The notes: generated by a model not told the origin, from the sequence alone. A DNA stretch of 64,000 nt from Ophioderma brevispina (GCA_023653785.1 JAMKCH010084957.1:26344-90343), one strand, 5' to 3'. Shown: positions 1 through 12,444, counted from the stretch's first letter. Made by a program: numbers and translations.

Positions 1-499
1 GTATTCGAGTTTCCTAACAGCAGATCTTACTTATTAAGGTTTTATTTGCCTTCATAACTTGGTGTAATATTTACGTAAAATTGTGTTAAACTGTGGGGTC
101 TTCACTATACTAAATATCATGCAAATTACTGGATCCCCATCCCTCCTCCTCCTATTACAAATTCTTGGCGAAAATTAAATGTTAAGCATATACCTCATGA
201 TAAAGAGCGTTAAAGTACTGTAAAATTTGAACTTAACTTTAGAGCCCTCAACCATGGAATTCTATAATTCACGCTGACACAAGCGACTGGTGTAGATTTT
301 ACTGTGATATATTGGGTTATTATTTAAAGTGTTTTTTCTTTCTTCTTTGCCTTCGATCTTTTGCGTACCACCCCACCACCAACTACAATAACAACAACAA
401 ATCTATTTGTCAGCTGGTGTGGTTTTTACTGGTCATTAGGTTTTGCGCTAAAAAGGTAAATGTAGATAAGTTAATGACAATATTTATGTGTTAATATAT
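1..499. other. Unassigned AT-rich flank
   Basis: No recognisable protein, RNA gene or element end was seen here. Open frames are short and of simple composition. It is the left flank of the direct-repeat arm that starts near 500. Confidence 0.5.
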
Positions 500-611
500 T
501 GTTGCCGTCCTTCGGGACAGCAATATTTAACACGCATTTAAAAAATTCATACACACAAATTCAGATCCTACTGTGTGCACATATTATTTGTTGGTTATTT
601 TTTTTTTTTTT

Positions 612-649
<38 letters not shown>

Positions 650-658
650 CTTTTTATT

Positions 659-711
<53 letters not shown>

Positions 712-1281
712 CTAGGAAGTCGTTCTGTAAATTTCCACATACATGGGTAGCCCATAACATTCGTCCAGATACACGGTAGAGTGGTACATATTTATGAAGT
801 CCAGATTACAGGTTCTGCCTCCTTAGTAAATATTGGCTTATATAGGCCTATTGCTAATTAGTTGTTAACTTACATGAGACTAGCTATTACATCAAGTTAC
901 ATTGGGGGGACCTTGGCAAGTGTTCAATTAGGGAGGCCAAGCAGAGCTCATACATACACAGTAGAGAAGTGAAGGAGAGTGTTTAGCAATTAACCAGCCA
1001 CTCAATGTGAAAGTGAGTACTAGTCAGCTCAGCAGCAGGTGAGGGCTATCTTCCACACAATTAGAAAGAGATTATGTTAATTACTCAATAGGTGTATGAT
1101 CAAGCATATTACATAGAGTGGTTGAATGGAGGTTGCTCATCTAATTGTGTGTCAAAGCAGTAGGGTAGCTGAGTTTAAACATGGGTGTCTTATGTCATAA
1201 CTGTGTTAAGTTCTGTAGAACTATATGAGTTGTAATATAACACTTATAATACGAGGATCTAATTGATTTGGGGGGGTCACA
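500..1281. repeat. Direct-repeat arm A (LTR-like), partner at 5015-5710
   Basis: This arm aligns along its whole length, in the same orientation, with 5015-5710. Both start TGTT(T/G)(C/G)CGTCC, share the blocks AGGAAGTCGTT, CTATATAGGC.TATTGCTAATTAG, GGGAGGCCAAGCAGAGCTCA and TCTGTAGAACTATATGAGTT, and end near GGGTCAC. The differences are mostly one-base indels. The arm begins with TG and can be ended at CA, as LTRs do, but no clear 5-bp target duplication, polypurine tract or tRNA primer site was found. A non-autonomous LTR element or a plain segmental duplication both fit. Confidence 0.7.
598..711. repeat. Interrupted poly(T) tract of about 115 nt inside arm A
   Basis: Nearly pure T with a few C, A and G interruptions. 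Arm B at the matching point (just before TAGGAAGTCG, near 5107) has no such tract, so it was added to arm A only. It could be a retrotransposed poly(A) tail on the opposite strand, homopolymer expansion, or an assembly artefact. The long poly-Phe open frames over it are meaningless. Confidence 0.9.
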
Positions 1282-4200
1282 AACACGTTGGGGGGGGGGG
1301 GCCCCTCCCTGATTTAAACAATGTCCTATGTTTGAACTGAGGATAGTGGTAATACATTCGTCTCTAAATACTTTAATTGCACATGAAGTAAAATTTTAAA
1401 ATGCAAAGAAACGCAGTCTACATAGCAGTACATATATGATAGTCTGAAATTATATTAGATTAAAACATTATACACAAAGTCCCTATACATCCCCATGATG
1501 TTGATGAGTAAAACCCAAGAGCCAATTGGGCTATCTTATTAAAACAATACATGTTACACCCAAGAACAAATAATGTGAATAACTTTCAAAGATGCAAAAG
1601 ATCAATGTTGTGGTTACTCAGATCAGAGTAATGGAGTGTATAACGTAATGAACCTCTAGATTAAATCACATGACTTAGAGGAAATTAGAAACACTGCCAC
1701 AACCACAAGACATGTCTGCAAGAATTTGGAACATTCAATTCAGTGTGATAAATTTAAACAAAATATATATACCAAAACACTAAATCAAAAATTGCGAATA
1801 AAATTGAATTAAAGTTGGTACTAATGAAGTAGATCTTAGATAGGTCCCATATCTCGCAATCATCTCAACTATCACTGTCCTGAAGGTATATAAATATTTG
1901 AGAGAGAATGACACTGCAAGATTACTCAACCCAACAATTATGACAAGGTAAAAGCATTCAGTCATCAGAGCATAATTGAAGCTTTTAGTTGGTATGCTGT
2001 TTGTTAAGAGCCTGAAATGAGCATTAGTGCTGAATCAGGAGATAATCATGTTTAAAATTCTTTCCATCACTTTAATTCTTTGGATGAAGTGTTGACACAA
2101 AGAAACCACCAGATTATTTCTGACTGACTTCACAGATTAGCAAATAATGCCATTGGTAATGTACACAGGATGTGAAAGCCATCATTCAAAACTATAGATA
2201 AACAAACCGAGCAAAACATAAATTTGCAATTAAGTTTGTAGTTTCTCAATAAACAGTGAGTACAGGAGAAAGTAACAATAACCCCATGATTCCCAGGATG
2301 TGTAGACATCATCATACATAGCTATAAACTTTGGCTATACATAAGCTACTTTTCCTCACCATGACAACAAAATTCAAGCATTGTAATGCAGCCTAACAAT
2401 ATTGCTGTATGCATAATAACATTTCTATCAAACAAAGCATGTCAAATTTAACACAGTAACAAAATAACAGGCAAGTGCATGTAATTTAGGCTTTGAATTC
2501 TTATTCTCTCTATCTCTCTTAGTAAAGAGACCAAATATGTGATTAACTCTGCTAATAACCTTAATTAAAAAATCTCAAGTAAGGTCCACTACATGTAAAT
2601 GTAGCTATGTTCTCTCACCGATTAATATTTTGTAAGATTCCAAACTGTACCTTGAAAAAATATTTAAACAATGTGTTATCTGTTTTTTTACCACACAGTC
2701 GGCTTCGAGTTTGATTTAAAACATACTTTCAATTAAATCATAATAAGCAAGTGTCACATTACCAATTAACAAACAATCATGTATTAATCAGGGTGGATTA
2801 ACAATTTATCAAAAGAATTACAGTGTAAATGATTCCAAAAGTCTAAAAATACTAAATATAAGCATGTATGGTCTGCTTCTGATACAATCACAACTTCAAA
2901 TTAACTTCTTCGCTGCCGTTTATACATGGTGTAGTGCCATAAAGACCAAACACAAAAATGGCCACTTGCTAATCCAGAAGCTTTGGTGCTGTTTTCAAAT
3001 CATAATTTGCCTTCAAATATAGTACTTGCTGGAGTTGACATCCAAAATGGCTAAAATAAAACCCAACAGCACTAATTAGTAATATTGGGGATGACATGGA
3101 ATTTTTGTTTAGCCTTTCCAGGCTACCCACACATGCCAACGATTAGGTAAGCATGGCGAGATAGGCCTTACACAACCGCACTGCAATAACCAGTCATATT
3201 ACTACGAAATGCATTGCATTGATGGCAGGCATTTACACAGGACAGCCTTCTCAAGTCTACAGTCTCATGTCGGTCAACTAAGGCAAGCATGAGACTATCA
3301 GGCCGGAGGAAAACCATGTTGCACAATTTGACAGCAAAAACAGCACACAGGCAACTTTCTCGAGTTATATGTAATATCGGCCAACTAAGGCAAGCATGTC
3401 AATATCAGGCTTGAGAAATATGTGGGCGCGCTGTACAATGAAAATTCATTATAACTATAACTTACAGTGTTTTATCCAAGTGAATAAATTTCTCACAGAT
3501 TACAAAATTTAAATATGCAAGTACCATTAACAGTTCTGTGCTTTGTTGATCAACATCTGGGTTGACTCCATGGTACATACTGTTTTATACTGGAGGAAAT
3601 TTTCAAATGTTTATTGGTCCCTGTAGAGCTCTATTCATCTATTTCCTGCAGGCCTAAAAATGGACGTTCTTCAAGAGTCCCTAACATAAAACAGTTTTGA
3701 CACCTGTCAACCATGTCCACCATCCTTCTACGATACACGCTTTAAAATAAACTTCAGAATTTTGAAAAGCTTGTTGCTAACTGAATTGATGCGCGAATAG
3801 GTTGTACAGGCAGTATTGAGACACACAATCCCTCTACAAACTTACGCTTAGGTGTGCTCAACTTCTGACTCCTTACCGAAGATTCCTCTCTCAGATATCT
3901 GTGATACTTGTTAAAATTCATCATTGTTACGAACATTATAATCATGCACTGTCCAACATCGCCATTGGATTTGACTTTGATGAGAAAACAATACGAATTG
4001 TCAGACCAGGTTGACACTTTTGGCACATCTCTGCCTGGTTGACTACTACAAGATTCATTTTCATGTCAGATCATGCTACCAGATGTTCTTTCTACAGTCA
4101 GTGGTCTTGCCGTTTCTCCGAGTTTACAGAGATCTCCATCTGTACACATCGGTCGAGAATCTTACATGCCTCTCGTCGTAGAAAAAAAAACAACCCATGA

Positions 4201-5014
4201 AAGATTGGGTGGCCCAGACTCGACCAAATAAACAACTTGTGACATCCTTGTGCCAGGGTATGACTAGCTGACTAAAAGCTTTCCTGTAAAACAATACGGT
4301 GATCCTCAACACTGATATGAGGGCTTGCGGCCCCAGGATAGTGCGCCGACATCAGTGTCTGCCAGCGTATCATGGCAAATGTTAAGTCCGTGAACGGAAA
4401 CAGTCCAAATAAACGCACGGTTTAATAGAGAGTGCCTCACCAAATAGTCAAGGGAACAATATTACAAAAGAAACTGAAGAATCGTCCGGTTAAAATGAGA
4501 ACTTAACAATAAATTATCATGTTGGAATACTCAAGTACTGCTGTTAATGGATAATGAAAACTGCTTCATGTTATGGATAGTTGCTAGTTGCTAGTTCATA
4601 TTAACTATTTATTAATGCAGTGTTACTGATCCTGTAACAAAAAATGTCATTAGAGAGTGAAATTTGCTATCGCCCATGCCCATGATTCTAAGACGTCCGG
4701 GCTCTGACTGCTCTCGTCTCTCTCCCGGTAATCAAGTAAAAGTAACTTCGCCGCACTATCCGATCCCATTAATTCACATTATTTGAAATCAGTTCCTGCA
4801 TGTACAGGAGATGCAATTGTACTTCCTCTTGGTGGTTTCTTTAAAATGCATATGTCATTTTCAATGTGAAACATCACATTGGTAGCACTGATGATGGCTA
4901 AGATTCCTTGCGGCCTACCATAGTTGTAGAAAGGGTATCCATCTCATGTTGGCAGTAGCGTGAAACTCCCAGCATGTTAAAGTAATCCAATCCCACCGCT
5001 GCTCAGCCCACCAG
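1282..5014. other. Non-coding interior between the direct-repeat arms
   Basis: About 3.7 kb without any recognisable gag, protease, RT, integrase or other transposon protein. The longest minus-strand open frames (3754-4026 and 4124-4312) match nothing I know. A G-run follows arm A (about 1290-1302). If the arms are LTRs this is a large non-autonomous (LARD-like) interior; otherwise it is ordinary intergenic DNA caught between duplicated segments. Confidence 0.5.
3258..3411. repeat. Two-copy tandem repeat, period about 108 bp
   Basis: The block CAACTAAGGCAAGCATG followed by ATATCAGGC or CTATCAGGC occurs near 3274 and again near 3382, with diverged sequence between. It looks like a short local duplication inside the interior of the direct-repeat pair. 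Confidence 0.5.
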
Positions 5015-5710
5015 TGTTTGCGTCCCCTTCGGACAAGCAATGTTTTAAAACAACCTTAAAAACTTCATACACACAATTCATTCTACTTTTGTGCAATATT
5101 TATGTGTAGGAAGTCGTTTGTAAATTTCCACCACATCAGGTATCCTAACATTCATCTCCAGATACACGTAACGTGGTACAACACATCCTTTTGAAGTCCA
5201 GATACAAAGTTCTGTCCCCCTCCCTCTAGTAAAGCTTGGCCTATATAGGCATATTGCTAATTAGTTGTTCAACTTTGTTACATGAGACATATCCTATTAC
5301 ATACACCAAGTTACTTGGAGGGCCTTGGCTATTGTTCAATTGGGAGGCCAAGCAGAGCTCACCTACCATTGAGTCAGTGACGGACGTTTTTAGGGCAATT
5401 ACCCACAGCCACTCAATGTGAACAGTGAGTACGAGTCAGCTCAGCATCAAGGTGAGGGCTATCTCCAAAACAATTAGAAGAGATCTTGTTAATGGGTAAC
5501 CTCAATAGGTGTATGACAAGCATATTACGCCAGTGGTTGAAATGAAGGTTGCTCATCTAATTAGTGTTTAGCAAATGCATTACAGGAGCTGAGTGTAAAC
5601 AATGTGGAGTGTCTTATGTCCATAACGGTGGTTACTATGTTCTGTAGAACTATATGAGTTGGAATCATAACACTTATAATTACGAGCTCTAAGTGATTGT
5701 GGTGGGTCAC
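5015..5710. repeat. Direct-repeat arm B (LTR-like), partner at 500-1281
   Basis: Same-orientation copy of arm A. It starts TGTTTGCGTCC and ends GGTGGGTCAC, and it lacks the poly(T) tract of arm A. The arms are about equal in length once that tract is removed, as expected of LTRs. The 12 bases on either side show no obvious target-site duplication. Confidence 0.7.
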
Positions 5711-6035
5711 TACACTATCTATGTATACGTTTCTAAGATCGAAACCCTTTTCCCCGTCCTTTGCCCCCCTTTCATATATCGCCTCACAAGCCCTATTTTC
5801 GTTTTTTCGTCATATCCATCTGTTGTTCTTTGGTCATTTACTATTCTATACTTTCGGTCTGTTTCATTGTATTTACGAAAGCAGCAGAAAACGGTTAATG
5901 GGCATATAAACAGGAAACGTTCTATGAATACCTTAGACAAATGCAATGTAAGTAAGCAAATAATGAAAGTCGATAGCTCAAGAAACGCTTTTTATGCTTG
6001 GCAGCACCAAAATTTTAGGAGAGTGCTACCGCCGG
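5711..6035. other. Unassigned spacer
   Basis: Between arm B and the foldback element. Overlapping open frames on both strands (up to 137 codons from 5693) show no family signature, and I treat them as chance. Confidence 0.4.
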
Positions 6036-7498
6036 GGGCCGGAATAATAACATTTGTTATCATAACTAAAATTGACCGTAGGATGTGGAGTTCTGAAACA
6101 GTATGACAAAAATAAATGGTGGCAAATTTGGCATACTACGCCATTTTCCAAATTGGGTAGCCATCTTAAAGCCAAAATCACCTAAGAGAGACAATTTGGT
6201 GTAAAAATGTTTTTTTCCCCGGGTCAAGGAGTTTTTTCACCAAACTATTCCCAAAACTAAAAATGTTGCATGTGCCGATATTTTCTTCAAAGATGGCTGA
6301 CATTATATTGGCACAAACCTTACAGTTCTTAGTATATATCCTAGACGATGACTGTGGTGTCAAATTAAAAATTTTCTGGGTCAAGGAGTTTCAATAAAAC
6401 TACTTAAAACTGTAAGATAGAATATAAAGTAATGAAGTTTTCATACGTCACTATTTTCCTAAAATGGCAACACATTGAAAAGGCAAAATCCCTCTATAAC
6501 CTCATGCTATATAGCACCTATGGTGGACGATTTTTTGGTGACAAAGTGGGATGTTTTTATAGGTTCAGGATTTCCAACAAGCCTAATTCTCAAAACTGTC
6601 ATGGCAGATGAGTCGGAAGTCAGTTATTCATGACTATATATACCAATGTGCCACCAAATTGTGACACCTTGACTACTCTATCTGTATTCACCCAAGAACA
6701 TACATATTTGAATTGCATGGGAATTGATATTTAGGCCTTTATTATTTGAATAGAAACCACTTATTGTTTGTTTCAGATATGTCAAGAGTAAAATGCCGCA
6801 ATTTCGAACTAATGGTCATGGTCACGTGCACCCTATTGTATCAATATTTTGGGGGTTTTTGTTCATAGGGGGCATAAAGCGTAGTTAGGAAGCTCTAAGG
6901 AGGAGTTACCGAATCGATTCGTGTTTGTTTTAATTATCAGGCATCTGGGTTAATATATTTTAACCACTGTTGCCGCATTACGCCTGATATTGCTGTAAGT
7001 TAACACTCTTGGGTACTTGCTTTTAAAATATTGAAAAAAAACGTGACAATTCAAAAGAAAATCACCTTTATATTCATCCTTAAGTTTTTTAAATAGTCTT
7101 ATTGAACTTCCTTGACCGCAGAAAACCTAATTTTTGACACCAAACTCATCTTCCTAGGTTATTATAATAAGAAATATAAGAACGGTTTTCTTTCTTTTCT
7201 TCTTTCTTTCTTTTCCGAGATGGTGCGGCCACTTGAAAAAATAGCCTTGGTATATAAATTTTCCATGACTCAGACAAGCTGGGCAATTTATAGTGACTCT
7301 TTGACCCAGAGACAACATACTTCCGACACTAAGTCACCATAGTAGTCCTATTACCTTTAAATGCGGCCATTTTGACAAAGCTGGTTATGCAAAATTGCCA
7401 ACAACTTTTAGTTTGTGTCCATCACGTGTTTTTTCGTAACTACACAACCCAATGATCATTTTAGTTATGATTGTGCAAATGTTTTATTATTCCGGCCC
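6036..7498. mobile_element. Foldback (inverted-repeat) element with internal tandem repeats
   Basis: The left end GGGCCGGAATAATAA..CATTTG..ATCATAACTAAAAT (6036-6076) is matched in reverse complement at the right end (about 7455-7498). Similarity continues inward, with TTGGCA and AAAATGGC blocks on both sides. Inside the left half, a degenerate unit of about 157-180 bp recurs, marked by GGGTCAAGGAG at 6221 and 6378 and a weaker copy near 6560. There are no coding signatures, so it is non-autonomous. Superfamily is not assigned, since no certain target duplication was found. Confidence 0.6.
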
Positions 7499-8560
7499 TG
7501 GGTTTTGTAGAAATCTAAGGCCCTTTTTCACCTGATCGCTGCATGCAACTATATTTTTTTTGCGATTCACTAGGCGTTGGCTTATCCTGTCGAATACGAT
7601 TCAGCCAAAGTATGATTCGACCACATGCCAAATACATTAGTCAGATTTGAAATGGTTAATTGAAAACTAGTCCTTGCTTGACATCAAACTTACACGATTT
7701 TGGAGATCCTTTAAATCTTGCTGGGTATCTCTTGTAATCACAAATTCAATGTAGTTGAAGGGTCTTCTACATCGATTTGGGCATGGAATTCCTCTAGCAA
7801 TAGATATACACAAATATTGACTGCCTCATGAGGGAAATGGTGCAAAATACCTACCACGAGGTGACTGTAACGATGGAATGTACTAACGGGCGTGGGGGGG
7901 GGATTGTTAGGACCGTGGGCCCTAGGAAAATAGGTAGGCCCACGTCTCAGTCACCGAGGGGAGGTTATTTTGCCTTTCCGAATATAGGAGCAGTCAATAT
8001 TTGTTTTATATAACATATAAAAATATTTCACTCATTTGAAGGAAATCTTACCAGTCGCGTCAGATGGCTGCCACCCATGCACCGCAACTCAATGTCAGTC
8101 TAGTCAGGTGTTCAATCCTAGCGGCTCTCCGCTCCTCTCCCACAATTGTCTCGAACTGCTCTAGACATACGATGTTTTACAACGGTATAGCCTTCTTCTA
8201 CAACAGCATTGATATTTCTTTCTCCATTTTGCGTCCACAAATTCACAGAAATGCCCATCTGGTGAAATGTAAACACGCAATATCAGAGTGCGACAAGTGC
8301 AGGTCAGGTCAATCACTGTGAGGCACAGGCAATGCAAGATACCATTGCAGGGAAAAATTCCCTAAAACAATGAACTAGTTTCCCCGTGACAGGGTAAATA
8401 TAAGCTTTTATGGGCAACTTTTTTCCCTCCTGTGAAATTTTTGGGAACTAGTCTCAAATATATTATGTCATGTGATAGGTATTATCCCAATCAATTAAGA
8501 AATTTTTTCTGTGTTTAATATATACCATCTGATATGATTTGTTCCTTGGCATGGAAGCAT
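7499..8560. other. Unassigned non-coding stretch
   Basis: No recognised proteins or element ends. A G-run (about 7894-7902) and a short GC-rich patch (about 7910-7960) are the only compositional features. Confidence 0.45.
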
Positions 8561-8965
8561 TGGCTAGCAAATCGAGCTAGACTTGGGCAACAATGGTGGG
8601 AGGGATGTCACCACATATTTGAGCCCAGGAGATATTCTGCACTCTTAAAATAAGCTTGTTGTAGGTCCCATGAAGGTGATCCTGAAGCGCTTCCTTCGTG
8701 GTCTAAGTTCCCGCTCCGTATAATATATAGAATGCTTTCTACGCAAGCTCTGAAGAAGGCAAGCTTCGTAGACTTGGAGATGTTAGATTGCCAAATGTGA
8801 AGGGGGGTTGTTACAAGCATTCCATGCTTGGCCTGTACATGACAGCAACAGATGATCCAAGGTAATTGAAATTGTCAACCTCCCTTAGTAGGTAACCAAC
8901 TTGGAAAAGATGGGCAGATGATTGCAAGTATCCTGATTAACAGTCATATACTCGGTCTTTTGAGT
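8561..8965 (-). pseudogene. RT thumb fragment of an RTE-like non-LTR retrotransposon
   Basis: Read on the minus strand with frame changes, the region gives VENFxYLGS-like residues (VDNFNYLGSS) followed by STKLAFFRACVESIL and a GSETWT-like continuation (RSGNLDHEG). This is the segment after the RT catalytic core in a LINE group common in invertebrates. Only about 130 codons survive. The N-terminal endonuclease, the catalytic YxDD box and the 3' end are absent. Upstream on this strand it is fused near 8966 to the C-terminal end of a different family, so this is an insertion or recombination junction. Placement in the RTE group is from remembered family sequences and is moderate. Confidence 0.6.
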
Positions 8966-8969
8966 CCAA

Positions 8970-9245
8970 TTCTGGCGGCAGCATCTTTCAGGCATATCAG
9001 CAAGTCCGAACAGACATCACAGTTATGATGTGGCTAATGGTTTGTGGCTCTCCACAATCGCATTTTGGTGAAAGTTCCACACTAATCTTGTGAGGGAAGT
9101 CCTTTGTACAAACAAACGCTAGTTTTGAGCCTATTGAGGTTGTCCCATGCTTTCCTATCAAGGTCACAACCTTTGGGCTTACTAGATGGGCTGTCGACAA
9201 AGGCTGCTTTAGGTCCAAGGTAGAGGAAGACCATTGTAGCAATTA
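8970..9245 (-). pseudogene. C-terminal zinc-knuckle end of a jockey-like LINE (family C)
   Basis: Minus-strand translation contains SPKCDCGEPQTISHIIT, the C-x-C-G...QT-x-x-H-I signature that closes many jockey/I-type ORF2 proteins. It is preceded by an HLxSPK-like stretch, and the same residues recur at 55430-55620 on the plus strand, where VxSPK, LIGKHG and EPQT align. Both are therefore the same family. About 80 codons are open; the rest of the protein is missing. It is truncated at its 3' side, where it meets the RT thumb fragment of another LINE. Confidence 0.65.
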
Positions 9246-11335
9246 TGGAAGTTGTAAAGCTATAAAAAGGGTTACTCTAACCGCTAGTCTTGTTTAAGAT
9301 GTGTTAACTATTAACCTGCGCTGCTCAAAAGTAGGTTGGTCTTGCGGACCAATCTGTTTCAAATTATTAACTTTTATGACGTCTTTTCTGATACAAGGTT
9401 ATTAGGTTGATTTGACCTATCTGGTTAAATGGTTATACCAACTTATTTATTAAAAATCATTAGCTATGGATAAACCGGTCAATACAATTATCTGCTCAAA
9501 AAGGGCGGGGGATCCATTCCTATATAAATTAGATCAGGATCTACCCGTCAATAGGGTTATCTTTCCAAAAAGAAACTTATAGACGATGTGACGTGTGACG
9601 TCACTTTCGAAGACACCAATAGAGGTCTTCCACCTTTCGGATTAGCGGCCATCTTGCCGGGAATGGCAAAGTCCATTCCAAATTTCTGGAGACTTTTAAA
9701 TCTAAAGAACGACATGCATGTTGGATATGTATGCATAAAAGTATGGTTCACACTTTGAATAGCACAAGTACTTTGAGGACGGGTATTAAATTGATCTGAA
9801 TGACGAATAATACGGGAACTAACACCTTTTGTTATAGGTCATGCATAAGTGAGGTGAACGACCTTTATTGAACTGGCAGACAAGCAGAGTTTACAGCCTG
9901 GGCTTTTCAAACTCTGCCAAATGAGGAGTGTGCAATTCAGTAATGTACAGTTATCTTCAAGGCCAACCCCAAAAGACCAGTCGCTAATTGGCTTATAAAC
10001 AAATCTTCTAAACAGATTTCTATTATCAACCAGGCATTGGTGTTAGACTCATGCACAGGAGAATAAAGGTATTTAATTAACAAACATAACGTTGCTTTAA
10101 CATGTTTAAATTTATTTAAAGTATCCTCAATTGCACTAAAACATGCTGAACAATTAGGTAAAAAACACTATTAGTTCTTTCCTGACGTATATGTTAGATG
10201 AAGAATTTCAAATGCACCGTTATCATGGTTATGAAAAATATTTTTTATAACGGTGTGTTTCTCACCCTTCATTTATCACTATTATATTAAATATTATTAT
10301 ATATAATTATACTATACTATTATATATAATGCAGACTGAACTGTAAACATCGGTAAAGGCCATCTTACTTCTTTGAGTAATATCGTAATCCAAAAGGACT
10401 TTGACAAGCAAAAACGATCCTCTCGCACATGGACGCTTAAGATCTTTGCAACCAATTACAGCGACAAAATACCAACCCTGGAAACGTCTAAAAATATTTC
10501 ACTTAATGTTTACAAACCAGGTCTTTGGATTTTAAACCATTTGTTTTCCCTATAAATAGTATCCTTTTAAGTCAAAGATACCTTTCATCGTTTGCTCAAT
10601 TTTAATATTGTTTACATGATGGTCATCGTTTCAGAGGCAGTGGCACGGAATCCGATTGAATGGGAGCCGGAGCTTAGCCATTTCAAAGCCTGTGCCCATG
10701 CTAAAATACTGTCAATAGGCAGATAAGTAACGTTCGGTATCTTGCATAAATTACAAAGCAAGAGTAGCAACTTTTCTTGTGAAACTCTCAATTTATTACC
10801 TTTAATACCGAACAAATATTCTGTAAGATTCGTACAGCCAGCCAGCCAGCCACGTACACACACACATAAACATACACACACATATACATATTATTATGTG
10901 CCAATTGTTTTAGGTGTAGGAGCATTGGGAACTAATTCAGGAGACTTAAAAGATAAAGCTATGTTTCAGAAAGCACGAAATTCACTGTGTGGGTCCGGAA
11001 ATGGTGTACACCTACATTTTGTTAACCCCTGATACATCTGTGTGTACCAATGAATTAAAAGTTTGGGACTTTAAATAGTAAATAGGCATTTTAATATTGA
11101 CCCAACATAACCCTGAATAACCTTTTTATGCAAATGTGCGAAGGTCCCGTGCTCAATCACTTAACCAAAATTCTGCCCAAGTGGCATCGATGGAAAGAAA
11201 GACAAAAAGGAAGAAAGGACGAAAGAACAAAAGGAATTAAAGAGAGAAAGCACGAAAGAAAGAACGTTCTTAATAATGCTTTGTGTTGGAGCTTTTATAA
11301 TTATTATTAAGTATGTTCCATCTCAATTGGATGTG
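9246..11335. other. Unassigned non-coding stretch
   Basis: No protein family recognised. Around 9300-9570 a phrase like GTCAATAnnnTTATCT..CAAAAAG appears two or three times (near 9320, 9478 and 9548), suggesting a very degenerate local repeat. An AT-rich palindromic patch lies at 10283-10330. Confidence 0.4.
10832..10890. repeat. CAGC then CA simple repeats
   Basis: About four CAGC units (10836-10850) followed by an imperfect (CA)n with TA interruptions to about 10890. Ordinary microsatellite. Confidence 0.85.
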
Positions 11336-12126
11336 ACTAGTGGATGTACATCATAATACATTATCTCCAGCAAATAATAGCGCTGTTAATATTCATTAAG
11401 CCGCCCGGTATGCAGCGGACAAAGCACTGCAGGTTCCTTTTTATCTAGACTTACACGGCCATTGTTACTACTGCCATGCAGTTGAAAAGATTTCAGATGT
11501 TATCACCACCCGATTTAGTTCGAGCTATTTTTCTTTTTACAAAATACCTATTCTCGTTCACGAAACAAATAAACCTTGAGGTTCTACCATCTACTGTGCG
11601 TTCAATTAACTTGACCTATATGAAATACAGGTAAACTGGTGCCGATTATGGATGATATTATTTAAAAAAACAGTGGTTTTATAGCAATTTCAGCAATGCG
11701 AGGTACCATATTGCATTTCTTGCATATAGGTCGCTGGACACTATTTACCTTTCTAAAAACTTGAATTGAACAGAAACGGGGTTCAGCAATAACTGGTCTT
11801 GGTTCTGCACAAAGATGTTAGGTCACAGCTTGCCAAACAACATTTCTTTCATGACTGTTGTTCATCATCGTTTCATTTTCCAATTATGAAATATACGGTC
11901 AAAGGTACTTGAAATAACAGTAGAAGCTCTAGGTTTATTTATTCGTGAACGAGGAAAGCTCAATATAAGTTTGTTATTTTGTAATCTTTAAATTCCATGG
12001 GCAATAACTCTGAATTTCCAGTTAAAAAAAAATGAAGTGCTTTGTCCTGAATGTCAGGCGGATTTACTGAATGTCAATAGCGCCATTATTTGCTGGAGTC
12101 AATGTAGTATGATATACATCACTGGT
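11336..12126. mobile_element. Foldback element with arms of about 250-300 bp
   Basis: The left arm from 11336 (ACTAGTGGATGTACATC, then CTCCAGCAAATAATAGCGCT, then GGACAAAGCACT) is found in reverse complement at the right end (GATATACATCACTGGT at 12111-12126, AGCGCCATTATTTGCTGGAG and AGTGCTTTGTCC). The match continues inward to CTCGTTCACGAA..AATAAACCT (left about 11553, right about 11940 in reverse). The central loop is about 250 bp. No coding capacity was seen. Outer boundaries are set by where the arms stop matching; a target duplication was not identified. Confidence 0.75.
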
Positions 12127-12444
12127 CCCTGATATGCAGGGGAAGGATTGAATGACATTTTAATAATTTTAAAGACAATGTGCAACTTTACGATTGACAT
12201 ACCCGTGTTTTATTCATTACAAATATTGACATGAATTATGGTGAAAAGACTTTCTTATTCCATTCAGTGTGTACCTCAAGTGTACAATTTTTACATCCGT
12301 GCGATGGCCTAAAACACGAGGACCTGCATCTCTTGCGGATGCAGGACGAAAATTCAAGTAAGTCCAAATATTGTTGAGAGAACTGTTTAAAATTCAACAT
12401 ATTCAACATATTTCTTATGTTTCTTGGTGTTTATCAAGGAGCTA
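12127..12444. other. Unassigned spacer
   Basis: No feature recognised between the foldback element and the TA-flanked MITE. Confidence 0.4.

Noticed and set aside
573..779. Poly-Phe open frames on the plus strand
   Set aside because: They are translations of the poly(T) tract and have no coding meaning.
4883..4930. Hammerhead-ribozyme-like CTGATGATGGC motif inside the putative LTR interior
   Set aside because: The required GAAA after stem II is not present (GCGGCCTACC instead) and flanking stems do not pair by eye; too weak to call.
5697..6106. Overlapping 137- and 70-codon plus-strand frames and a 75-codon minus-strand frame
   Set aside because: No family motif, mutual overlap on both strands, and biased composition; considered chance.
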